NCBI GenBank assembly: GCA_947311175.1
Contig: CAMZKK010000181.1
Span: forward strand, 1-5,644
DNA length: 5,644 bases
Source: an uncultured Planctomycetota bacterium
GTDB taxonomy: Bacteria; Planctomycetota; SZUA-567; JAFGNG01
Direction of reading: 5' to 3'
The notes beneath the pieces are model-generated. The model had not been told where the DNA came from. It was given only the letters and a program-made list of their open reading frames with translations, and searched no databases. Shown piece after piece: positions 1-5,644 of the stretch (the stretch's first letter is position 1; each line of letters begins with the position of its first letter). The translations under genes and the position numbers were made by a program.

Positions 1-669
1 AAGGAAGCAAAATTTTACATCTATCAAACCATCGAAAATGGCTGGAGCCGTGATGTATTAGAGTTGCAGATAAAATCAGATTTATTTGAGCGACAAGGGA
101 AATCGATTACAAATTTCAATCAAACATTACCCAATCCACAGTCTGATTTGGCACAGCAAACAATAAAAGATCCTTATTCTTTTGACTTTCTTACAATGAC
201 ACAGCCGTATAACGAAAGAGATGTTGAGCTGAAACTGATTGAACATATTTCAAAATTTCTACTGGAATTAGGGAAAGGATTTGCCTTTGTGGGACGACAA
301 TATCACCTTGAAGTAGATGAATCTGATTACTATATAGATTTGTTATTCTATCATACAAAGTTAAAATGCTATGTGGTTATTGAGCTTAAAAACACAAAAT
401 TTATCCCTGAATATGCCGGTAAACTTAATTTTTATCTATCGGCAGTCGATAGCCTGGTGAAGGCTGAGGATGACAATCCTACAATTGGAATTTTGCTTTG
501 CCGAAACAAAAAGAAAATTGAAACAGAATTTGCCTTGCGTGGTGTTTCACAACCCATAGGAGTAAGTGAATTTACATTAACAGAAGAATTGCCCGATAAT
601 CTTAAAGGGAATTTACCTACTGTTAGTGAGATAGAGGCAGAACTTGAAAAAAAGGAAGCCAATGAGTAA
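1..669 (+). CDS. DUF1016/YhcG-family PD-(D/E)XK nuclease, 5' end missing
   Basis: The frame is open from base 1, so the gene begins upstream; the TTG at 64 is internal, because the codons before it read as matching protein (KEAKFYIYQTIENGWSRDV). About 222 codons are visible. Family members are usually about 340-380 residues, so roughly the N-terminal third (the DUF1016_N helical part) is outside. The C-terminal nuclease core is clear: YYIDLLFYH with the aspartate at 337-339, VVIELK with glutamate at 382-384 and lysine at 388-390, then PEYAGKLNFYL, the helix that follows the active site in this family. The spacing D-x14-E-x-K fits a PD-(D/E)XK fold. The family often sits inside type I restriction-modification loci, which agrees with the hsdR stub directly downstream (8-bp overlap). 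It presumably acts on DNA or assists the R-M system; its substrate is not known from sequence. The visible part has no frameshift or stop. Confidence 0.87.
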   Translation, partial: KEAKFYIYQTIENGWSRDVLELQIKSDLFERQGKSITNFNQTLPNPQSDLAQQTIKDPYSFDFLTMTQPYNERDVELKLIEHISKFLLELGKGFAFVGRQYHLEVDESDYYIDLLFYHTKLKCYVVIELKNTKFIPEYAGKLNFYLSAVDSLVKAEDDNPTIGILLCRNKKKIETEFALRGVSQPIGVSEFTLTEELPDNLKGNLPTVSEIEAELEKKEANE

Positions 670-834
670 ATTTACAGAAGCTAAACTTGAGCAGGCTTTT
701 ACCCAGCTTTTAGAAAATGAAGGTTTCCTGCATTTTTTGGGCAATACTATTATACTATTTCTAGAGCAGATGACGAAGTATTGATTGAAGAAGAGAAGAG
801 GAATGTAAACGATATACAACACTGTGGTGCATAA
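662..834 (+). pseudogene. hsdR: hsdR N-terminal stub (type I restriction R subunit), frameshifted and truncated
   Basis: ATG at 662 overlaps the stop of the preceding gene and has AAGGAAG at 652-658 as ribosome binding site. The first codons read MSKFTEAKLEQAFTQLLENE, then GFLHFLGNT, which I recognise as the N-terminus of type I R subunits. The frame then hits TGA at 782-784. A second frame, from about 760, continues the family pattern with SRADDEVLIEEE and ends at TAA 832-834. Removing one copy of the 8-bp duplication at 744-759 joins the two as GNTISRADDEVLIEE, the expected text. Intact R subunits are around 800-1100 residues, with a PD-(D/E)XK nuclease and a SF2 helicase motor. Here only about 45 recognisable residues remain, so a large deletion accompanies the frameshift. 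The residues after LIEE (EKRNVNDIQHCGA) do not look like R subunit and may be beyond the deletion joint. No active restriction subunit is encoded here. Confidence 0.8.
744..759 (+). repeat. 8-bp perfect tandem duplication inside the hsdR stub
   Basis: The unit atactatt occurs twice back to back (744-751 and 752-759). An 8-bp gain shifts the reading frame. Deleting one copy in silico restores an uninterrupted, family-like R-subunit N-terminus across this point. This is the pattern expected from replication slippage in a gene no longer under selection. Confidence 0.85.
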
Positions 835-868
835 GGTAATTCTTAAAAATATGGAGTGAGGGTGAAGT

Positions 869-2146
869 ATGAATGAAATAATTTGTCCAAATTGTAAAAA
901 AGCTTTCAAAATCGATGAGGCAGGATTTGCCGAGATACTAAAGCAGGTTCGTGATGGTCAATTTGAAGAAGAGCTAAATAATCGACTTTCTCTTGCTGAA
1001 AAAGAAAAATTAAATGCGGTGAAATTGGCAGAAGCAAATATCAAAAACACCTTACAGGAAAAACTCGCAAAAAAAGACAAGGAGCTTACGGAATTAAAGG
1101 CTAAAAGCGATACTGAGCTTGCGGAGAAATTAGCAAAGAAAGAAACTGAAATTGCTAAAATGAAGTCAAGAATCGAAAATTCAGAAACTGAGAGAAGGTT
1201 GGCTGTATCAGAAGCCACTAAGAAGATTGAGCAAGAAAGAAATGAGCTTGCGAGTGAGTTAAAGAATAAAGAAACCGAAAAAGAGTTACTTGAGAAATCA
1301 CTAAATGAAAAGCATCTCGCTGTTTTAAGGGCAAAAGATGAAGTGATAAAATTAAAAGATGAAGAAATTGCCCTTCGTAAGGATATGAAGCTTAAGCTCT
1401 CTACTAAAATGATTGGTGAAACGCTTGAACAACATTGCGAAGCAGAGTTCAACAAATTGAGAGCAACAGGTTTTAAGAATGCCTATTTTGAAAAAGATAA
1501 TGATACCCGCTCTGGAAGTAAGGGGGATTTTATTTATCGTGAAACTGATGACGCAGGTAATGAAATAATTTCTATAATGTTTGAAATGAAAAATGAAGGA
1601 GATGAGACTGCTACGAAAAAAAGGAATGAGGATTTCTTTAAAGAATTAGATAAAGATCGCAACGAAAAGAAATGTGAATACGCTGTTATGGTATTACTTT
1701 TAGAGGCTGACAGCGAGTTGTATAATTCGGGAATTGTAGATGTTTCGCATAAGTTTGATAAGATGTATGTCGTCCGCCCTCAATTTTTTATTCCTATCAT
1801 CACACTGCTTAGGAATGCGGCAATGAATTCACTAAAATATAAAGCAGAGTTGAATTTGATTAAAAACCAGAACTTAGATATTACCAATTTTGAAGAAAAG
1901 ATAAATGCATTCAAAACAGGTTTTGCAAAAAATTATGATTTAGCAAGTCAAAAGTTTAAAACCGCAATTGATGAGATTGACAAAACCATAACTCATCTTC
2001 AAAAAACAAAGGCTGCTCTTTTGTCATCAGAAAATAATTTGCGTCTAGCAAACAATAAAGCCGATGACTTGACAATAAAAAAACTAACCAAAGACAATCC
2101 AACAATGAAAGCAAAATTTGACAGCATAAACGATGCTGTTGAATGA
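869..2146 (+). CDS. DUF2130 protein: zinc-finger-like CxxC, coiled coil and PD-(D/E)XK-like domain
   Basis: 425 residues. The start at 869 is preceded by a purine-rich GGAGTGAGGGTGA tract and places the CPNC motif (C6, C9) near the N-terminus, as in other DUF2130 proteins. One CxxC alone gives half a zinc site, so metal binding might need a dimer. Residues of about 30-175 are a long Lys/Glu-rich heptad stretch typical of coiled coil. The conserved C-terminal domain follows (about 178-345): ETLEQHCEAEFN, then GSKGDF with D220 and FEMKNE with E239 and K241. GD followed 19 residues on by E-x-K suggests a PD-(D/E)XK nuclease core; that is my inference, and function in the family is not established. 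A second helical, Lys-rich tail (about 330-425) may also coil. It lies 34 bp after the hsdR stub on the same strand, so it probably belonged to the same accessory locus. No membrane segment is seen, so it should be cytoplasmic. The frame is intact. Confidence 0.85.
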   Translation: MNEIICPNCKKAFKIDEAGFAEILKQVRDGQFEEELNNRLSLAEKEKLNAVKLAEANIKNTLQEKLAKKDKELTELKAKSDTELAEKLAKKETEIAKMKSRIENSETERRLAVSEATKKIEQERNELASELKNKETEKELLEKSLNEKHLAVLRAKDEVIKLKDEEIALRKDMKLKLSTKMIGETLEQHCEAEFNKLRATGFKNAYFEKDNDTRSGSKGDFIYRETDDAGNEIISIMFEMKNEGDETATKKRNEDFFKELDKDRNEKKCEYAVMVLLLEADSELYNSGIVDVSHKFDKMYVVRPQFFIPIITLLRNAAMNSLKYKAELNLIKNQNLDITNFEEKINAFKTGFAKNYDLASQKFKTAIDEIDKTITHLQKTKAALLSSENNLRLANNKADDLTIKKLTKDNPTMKAKFDSINDAVE

Positions 2147-2267
2147 CTGTATATTTTTAATTATTTCCCAATAAAAGCTTTAGTGTGCCAATACCTGTCC
2201 AACTATGGCAGTAAAATAATTAAGTTATCTTCAATATTTGTGGTTTGGATTTTTCAGGCATTTTTAG

Positions 2268-2295
2268 TTGCGATAGGTATGTGTTTAACTATCAT
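2268..2295 (+). promoter_or_regulatory. Candidate sigma-70-type promoter for aspS and downstream genes
   Basis: TTGCGA at 2268-2273 (4 of 6 to the -35 consensus) and TATCAT at 2290-2295 (5 of 6 to the -10 consensus) are separated by 16 bp and would give a leader of about 45 bases before aspS. A second -10-like hexamer, TATACT, lies at 2307-2312 with a poor -35 (TTTAAC, 2284-2289). In AT-rich DNA such matches arise by chance, so this is a suggestion only. Confidence 0.3.
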
Positions 2296-2333
2296 TGGGT
2301 TTTTATTATACTTAACTCTTGTTTTAAATATAT

Positions 2334-2339
2334 AAAGGA
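2334..2339 (+). promoter_or_regulatory. Ribosome binding site that sets the aspS start
   Basis: AAAGGA lies 7 bases before ATG 2347. This, plus the fact that the protein from 2347 starts MKRSHNCGEL like other bacterial AspRS, decides the start against the longer in-frame ORF from 2245. Confidence 0.75.
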
Positions 2340-2346
2340 TATAATA

Positions 2347-4137
2347 ATGAAACGATCACATAATTGCGGAGAATTAAAAGCGACAGATGTTGATAGCGAG
2401 GTTACTGTTTGCGGTTGGGTGCAAAATCGGCGGGATCATGGAGGCGTGCTGTTTGTTGATTTGCGTGACCGTTATGGCCTAACCCAGGTTGTGTTTGATC
2501 CGGATGAGGTTGGTGAACAGATGGATATTGTTCATCGCTTGCGGAGTGAATGGGTCATTCAGGTTAAAGGAAAGGTTAGCCATAGGCCGGAAGGAACGAT
2601 AAATCCTAAAATGCCTACCGGTGAAATTGAGGTTCGTAGCAAAACGATTACTGTTCTTTCTTCTGCGATTACTCCACCCTTTGAAATTGGTGATTACTCT
2701 GAGAGCAATGAAGAGCTTCGTTTGACTTATCGCTATCTTGATTTGCGACGAACTAGAATGCAAGAAACATTTATGGTTAGGCATAAGGTTATGCAGGCAG
2801 TTAGGAAATCATTAGATGGACAGGACTTTATGGAGTTTGATACCCCTATCCTTGCAAAATCCACTCCAGAGGGTGCTCGTGATTATTTGGTTCCGAGTAG
2901 AGTTCATAGCGGTGCATTTTATGCCCTTCCGCAAAGTCCACAGATATTTAAACAGATTTTAATGATTTCCGGTTTTGACCGTTATTTTCAAATTTGTCGA
3001 TGCTTCCGAGATGAAGATTTGCGGGCAGATAGGCAACCTGAATTTACTCAAATAGATATTGAAATGAGTTTTGCCGATGCCGAAGATGTGATGAAGGCAA
3101 CGGAGAAGATGTTTAAAGAGTCATTTAAGATTATTGGGGTAGAGATTGAATCTTCATTTGCGAGAATGTCTTATCGAGAAGCAATGGCAAAGTACGGTAC
3201 CGATAAGCCAGATCTTAGATTTGGGCTTGAGTTGACCGATGTTGCCGACCTTGTTAAAGATTCAGATTTCAAAGTATTTACCGGAGCCATTGAAAGAGGA
3301 GGAATTGTTAGAGCCATCAAAGGACCGAAGATGAATTCTTGGTCTAGAAAACAAATGGATAATCTTGCAAAGTTGGTGGCAATTCACGGAGCAAAGGGGC
3401 TTGCATATATTAAGATTGGTGATGATGGAGAATATGGCGGACCGATTGTTAAGTTCTTTAAGAAAGAGGCAATTGATGCCATTAAAGAACGACTTGGTGC
3501 AGAGAATGGCGATTGTATGATGTTTGGTGCTGATGATTCGAGTGTGGTTTTGCCGGCAATGGCATTGCTTAGAAATCATCTTGGCAAAGAACTTAAACTG
3601 TATGATGAAAAGGAATTTAATTTCGTTTGGGTTACTGAATTTCCACTATTTGATTGGAGTGAAACCGATAAACGTTGGACATCTTGTCATCATCCCTTCA
3701 CTATGCCTTATGAAGAAGACTTGCCTTTACTTGATAAAATAATTGCTGGTGAAAAAGATGTGTTTATTCGTTCTGATGCCTATGACCTTGCCCTTAACGG
3801 TGTTGAGGTTGGTGGTGGTTCGGTGAGGATTCACAATAGCGAGGTTCAAGAAAAAGTCTTTCGTGCTCTTAATATTAGCGAAGAAGATATTAAGGAACGA
3901 TTCGGATTCTTTGTTGAAGCATTAAAATATGGTACTCCACCTCATGCCGGACTTGCGGTCGGTCTTGACCGTATGGTGGCAATGATGCTGGGATATGAAA
4001 ACATTCGCGAAGTAATTGCGTTTCCAAAAACTCAAAAGGCAACCTGCTTGATGTCTGATGCTCCTGGTGAGGTTGACGAAAAGCAGGTCAGAGAGCTTAG
4101 TCTTTCAATTAGAAAAACAAAGGAAGATAGCAAATAA
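2347..4137 (+). CDS. aspS: Aspartyl-tRNA synthetase, probably non-discriminating (Asp/Asn)
   Basis: 596 residues, normal for bacterial class IIb AspRS (E. coli about 590). Charges tRNA with aspartate using ATP in the cytoplasm. Domains in order: N-terminal OB-fold anticodon-binding domain (about 1-105, with VTVCGWVQNRRDHGG); class II core with motif 1 around FDTPIL (P167), STPEGARDYLVP, the aspartate-site QSPQ (196-199) and motif 2 FRDEDLRADRQPEF (from F220); a bacterial GAD insertion (about 308-412); then GGGSVRIH (489-496) and motif 3 GLDR (539-542, with the ATP-binding R542). All catalytic landmarks are present and the frame is unbroken. H31 and G83 fall where discriminating enzymes such as E. 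coli's have Leu and Lys; His and Gly here are associated with enzymes that also accept tRNA-Asn (described for Pseudomonas aeruginosa). If so, Asp-tRNA-Asn would be amidated by GatCAB, encoded elsewhere. First gene of a likely operon, with the next start 15 bp after its stop. Confidence 0.97.
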   Translation: MKRSHNCGELKATDVDSEVTVCGWVQNRRDHGGVLFVDLRDRYGLTQVVFDPDEVGEQMDIVHRLRSEWVIQVKGKVSHRPEGTINPKMPTGEIEVRSKTITVLSSAITPPFEIGDYSESNEELRLTYRYLDLRRTRMQETFMVRHKVMQAVRKSLDGQDFMEFDTPILAKSTPEGARDYLVPSRVHSGAFYALPQSPQIFKQILMISGFDRYFQICRCFRDEDLRADRQPEFTQIDIEMSFADAEDVMKATEKMFKESFKIIGVEIESSFARMSYREAMAKYGTDKPDLRFGLELTDVADLVKDSDFKVFTGAIERGGIVRAIKGPKMNSWSRKQMDNLAKLVAIHGAKGLAYIKIGDDGEYGGPIVKFFKKEAIDAIKERLGAENGDCMMFGADDSSVVLPAMALLRNHLGKELKLYDEKEFNFVWVTEFPLFDWSETDKRWTSCHHPFTMPYEEDLPLLDKIIAGEKDVFIRSDAYDLALNGVEVGGGSVRIHNSEVQEKVFRALNISEEDIKERFGFFVEALKYGTPPHAGLAVGLDRMVAMMLGYENIREVIAFPKTQKATCLMSDAPGEVDEKQVRELSLSIRKTKEDSK

Positions 4138-4152
4138 TCAATTTAGGTAAAA

Positions 4153-4959
4153 ATGCAAAAAAAAACATTACAACCCTCACGAATCATTTCAGTAGGCAAG
4201 GCATCAGAGATTATTGGCTGTGCCTTGCTGGTGATTTCTTTTTCAACCTTGTTTGGTTGGATAGCCGGTGCGGTTTATGGGTGGGGGCGCCCTTTTTGGG
4301 GGCAGAGCCAAATCGACAACAGTTTACCTAATGAAGACAACATAATAAACACTGTGGAGTCGTCAATAGAGAAAAACCCTAAAAATGAGTGGCTAATGAT
4401 TTTGCTTGCTGGACAATTTTTGCATAAAGCAAATAGGGTAATTGGTTCTGATAAATATTTTAATGAAGCGATAGTTATGGCAAGAATGGCTTGGAGCGTT
4501 CATTGTAAAAATCTTGGTAACAATCAAACTTTTGCTGTTCCAAGTACATTTAAACTAAGAATGAATGAGGCAGATATTCTTTTTGAGTGTAATAAAAAAA
4601 ATGAAGCGAAAAAAATTTATGAAGAATTAATGTCATTTATAAATGATAACCTCAAAATCGTATCTATGATTAACAATGATGTTTTTGCAACATTTTATAA
4701 TAATTATGCATATTATTTATTAACAAAAAAAAATGTTTCTGCTGATGATATAAATGTAGCATATAATCTTATTAAACAATGCCTAAAATCATCACCAAAG
4801 GCGAGTTCAAATCCAGCATTCTTAGATACTCTTGCTCTTGTTTTGTATAAAAAAGGAAGAAAAAATGACGCTTTGCAGGCTACGGAAGATGCCTTAGTTA
4901 GGGCGGAAGGAACATCTCTTTATCAATATATTAAGCGTTACGAAATGTTGGCTCACTAA
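4153..4959 (+). CDS. Membrane-anchored TPR-like protein
   Basis: 268 residues. ATG 4153 follows a weak TAGG (4144-4147) 15 bp after aspS, consistent with translation from the same mRNA. A basic N-terminus (K3, K4, R10, K16) precedes one hydrophobic segment at about residues 20-43 (IIGCALLVISFSTLFGWIAG...). By the positive-inside rule the remainder should lie outside the cytoplasm, anchored rather than clearly cleaved. The C-terminal half is helical with TPR-like repeats: about 137-163 (NEADILFECNKKNEAKKIYEEL), 178-212 (NNYAYYLL...AYNLIKQCL) and 222-250 (AFLDTLALVLYKKGRKNDAL, the clearest, with the usual Leu/Ala/Tyr/Gly pattern and a preceding proline). TPR units bind proteins, so a scaffold or envelope assembly role is likely, but no partner can be named. 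The gene is more A-rich than aspS and contains two runs of nine A (4157-4165 and 4725-4733). I do not recognise a named family. Confidence 0.75.
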   Translation: MQKKTLQPSRIISVGKASEIIGCALLVISFSTLFGWIAGAVYGWGRPFWGQSQIDNSLPNEDNIINTVESSIEKNPKNEWLMILLAGQFLHKANRVIGSDKYFNEAIVMARMAWSVHCKNLGNNQTFAVPSTFKLRMNEADILFECNKKNEAKKIYEELMSFINDNLKIVSMINNDVFATFYNNYAYYLLTKKNVSADDINVAYNLIKQCLKSSPKASSNPAFLDTLALVLYKKGRKNDALQATEDALVRAEGTSLYQYIKRYEMLAH

Positions 4960-4972
4960 TGGGGGAGTAAAG

Positions 4973-5326
4973 ATGGAAATGACAATTGATGATCAACCTA
5001 ATCTTTTAAAATTAATAATGAAAGGCTCTTTTGATAAACTATCGGCAGATTGGCTTGAGGTGCTATCTAATCGCATCACGAAAGTTCCGGTCGATGTTTT
5101 GATTAACCTTAAAGATGTTACTTATATTAATAGTAAAGGATTAGGAGCACTTTTTTCTTTACATAAGCACATTGAGGATAACGGGTATCATATATTTTTT
5201 AGTCAAATTCCGAAAGAGATATTAGAAATTTTTGAACTTGCCGGTTTACAGCACATTTTAAGAATTTACAAATCTGATGACGAAGCGATGGAGGCAATCG
5301 CTATCAATCAGCAAGATAAAATTTGA
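4973..5326 (+). CDS. STAS-domain protein, anti-sigma-factor-antagonist-like
   Basis: 117 residues, the size of a stand-alone STAS protein such as SpoIIAA or RsbV. The start at 4973 has a strong GGGGGAG (4961-4967) 5 bases upstream; the ATG at 4979 is less well spaced. Core features: a first strand and GSFDKLSADWL (about 18-28) in place of the usual G.ID..., then VDVLINLKDVTYINSKGLGALFSL (about 40-63), the hallmark strand, loop and helix, then a strand and helix with IPKEILEIFELAGLQHILRIY (about 79-99). Family members bind anti-sigma or switch kinases and are turned off by phosphorylation in the loop that reads DSSG or DSTG. Here the loop is N53-S54-K55-G56: the acidic residue is gone, the serine aligned with RsbV S56 is kept, and the position of SpoIIAA S58 is lysine. 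Regulation may therefore differ from the classic switch. No kinase or phosphatase partner is visible. It lies 13 bp after the TPR gene, in a likely operon. Confidence 0.88.
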   Translation: MEMTIDDQPNLLKLIMKGSFDKLSADWLEVLSNRITKVPVDVLINLKDVTYINSKGLGALFSLHKHIEDNGYHIFFSQIPKEILEIFELAGLQHILRIYKSDDEAMEAIAINQQDKI

Positions 5327-5352
5327 GTTTAAACCTTGCATAGGAGAAAAAA

Positions 5353-5644
5353 ATGATTTTTGAAAATATTATAAAAGTTGAAATCCCAGAAAATATTTCT
5401 AATGGCGCTGGCTTTTCAGTGTGGATGCATACCGATGGTGAGGTTCCCTTTTCACAAATAATCATTTTACAAGATGATGGCCATGAGTGGATTGTCAAAG
5501 ATTCGCTGGTAACCCTTGAAGAGCCCGGCATCTATAAATTTTCAATTCCTGCCGAGGCTTATGGCTTGGAAAGGATTTCATTAAAAATTGAAGGCTGTAA
5601 AAAACACGATATTGGCACCGCTAATCCAAATGATTGGGTTACTG
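5353..5644 (+). CDS. Unrecognised protein, 3' end outside the window
   Basis: ATG 5353 is preceded by AGGAG (5342-5346) at a 6-base spacing and lies 26 bp after the STAS stop, so it is probably co-transcribed. The 97 visible codons are open to the window edge and read MIFENIIKVEIPENISNGAG, then FSVWMHTDGEVPFSQIIILQ and on to NPNDWVT. Alternating hydrophobic residues, frequent Gly/Pro turns and phrases such as GIYKFSIPAEAYGLERISLKIEG suggest a beta-rich, perhaps Ig-like domain at the N-terminus. No signal peptide, membrane segment or catalytic motif is visible in this part. I do not recognise the family. The strong ribosome site, normal codon pattern and same-strand tight spacing support a real gene; a role linked to the STAS protein is only inferred from position. 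Confidence 0.7.
   Translation, partial: MIFENIIKVEIPENISNGAGFSVWMHTDGEVPFSQIIILQDDGHEWIVKDSLVTLEEPGIYKFSIPAEAYGLERISLKIEGCKKHDIGTANPNDWVT

Larger units (their letters stand above)
2147..2346. other. Spacer between the accessory block and aspS
   Basis: This 200-bp AT-rich stretch holds no gene I can support. An in-frame extension of aspS back to 2245 is possible on paper, but it encodes residues unlike the start of any AspRS. No strong hairpin with a U-tract is visible after the DUF2130 stop. A short palindrome AAAGCTTT (2174-2181) is too small to call a terminator. The right half holds a possible promoter and the aspS ribosome binding site. Confidence 0.6.

Noticed and set aside
64..66. TTG as start codon of the DUF1016 gene
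   Set aside because: The frame stays open and family-like upstream to base 1, so the TTG is internal to a longer gene.
613..909. 98-codon open frame on the minus strand across the hsdR stub
   Set aside because: The + strand reading explains this region better, including a recognisable R-subunit N-terminus; the minus-strand protein looks random and hydrophobic.
958..1455. 165-codon open frame on the minus strand
   Set aside because: It is the Ser/Phe-rich mirror of the Lys/Glu-rich coiled coil of the DUF2130 gene, with no ribosome site or family likeness.
2174..2181. Palindrome AAAGCTTT after the DUF2130 gene
   Set aside because: It is 8 bp with no loop and no U-tract, so it is not a terminator, and it is likely by chance in AT-rich DNA.
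2245..2346. N-terminal extension of aspS by 34 residues
   Set aside because: The extra residues do not resemble AspRS, and ATG 2347 has a good ribosome site and a family-typical N-terminus.
3524..3742. 72-codon open frame on the + strand inside aspS
   Set aside because: It lies wholly within a well-conserved aspS segment in another frame and resembles nothing.
5327..5334. Palindrome GTTTAAAC between the STAS gene and the last gene
   Set aside because: It is a single short AT-rich palindrome without flanking structure; there is nothing to support an operator or terminator.

Overview
The window reads as a bacterial chromosome of low G+C (AT-rich, by eye), with every supported gene on the + strand. 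The best lineage clue is the aspartyl-tRNA synthetase. It is a bacterial-type enzyme of about 596 residues with a GAD insertion, and it carries the residue pair (H31, G83) typical of non-discriminating enzymes. This points to a lineage that makes Asn-tRNA by transamidation. A PVC-type or other uncultured Gram-negative lineage is possible, but I cannot place the organism firmly.

Left part (1-2146), accessory and defence-like. The window opens inside a DUF1016/YhcG-type PD-(D/E)XK nuclease gene (1-669, 5' end missing). It overlaps by 8 bp the start of a type I restriction R-subunit gene (hsdR), of which only a broken N-terminal stub survives (662-834). The stub carries a perfect 8-bp tandem duplication that shifts the frame, and the helicase and nuclease parts are absent. 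Next comes a 425-residue DUF2130 protein (869-2146) with an N-terminal CxxC, a long coiled coil and a C-terminal domain containing a PD-(D/E)XK-like GD...ExK motif. Together these look like the decayed 3' end of a type I restriction-modification locus whose two accessory nuclease-fold genes remain open.

Middle (2147-2346), a 200-bp spacer. It holds no convincing gene, a plausible sigma-70-like promoter and the ribosome binding site of aspS. It marks the change from accessory to housekeeping content.

Right part (2347-5644), a tightly spaced gene string: aspS (2347-4137), a membrane-anchored TPR-like protein (4153-4959), a stand-alone STAS-domain protein (4973-5326) and an unrecognised gene that runs off the window (5353 onward). 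Gaps are 15, 13 and 26 bp with no terminator-like hairpin, so co-transcription is likely. The STAS protein has a variant NSKG motif in place of the usual DSSG/DSTG phosphorylation loop. I see no RNA genes, CRISPR arrays, insertion sequences or attachment sites. No gene-free stretch exceeds 300 bases.
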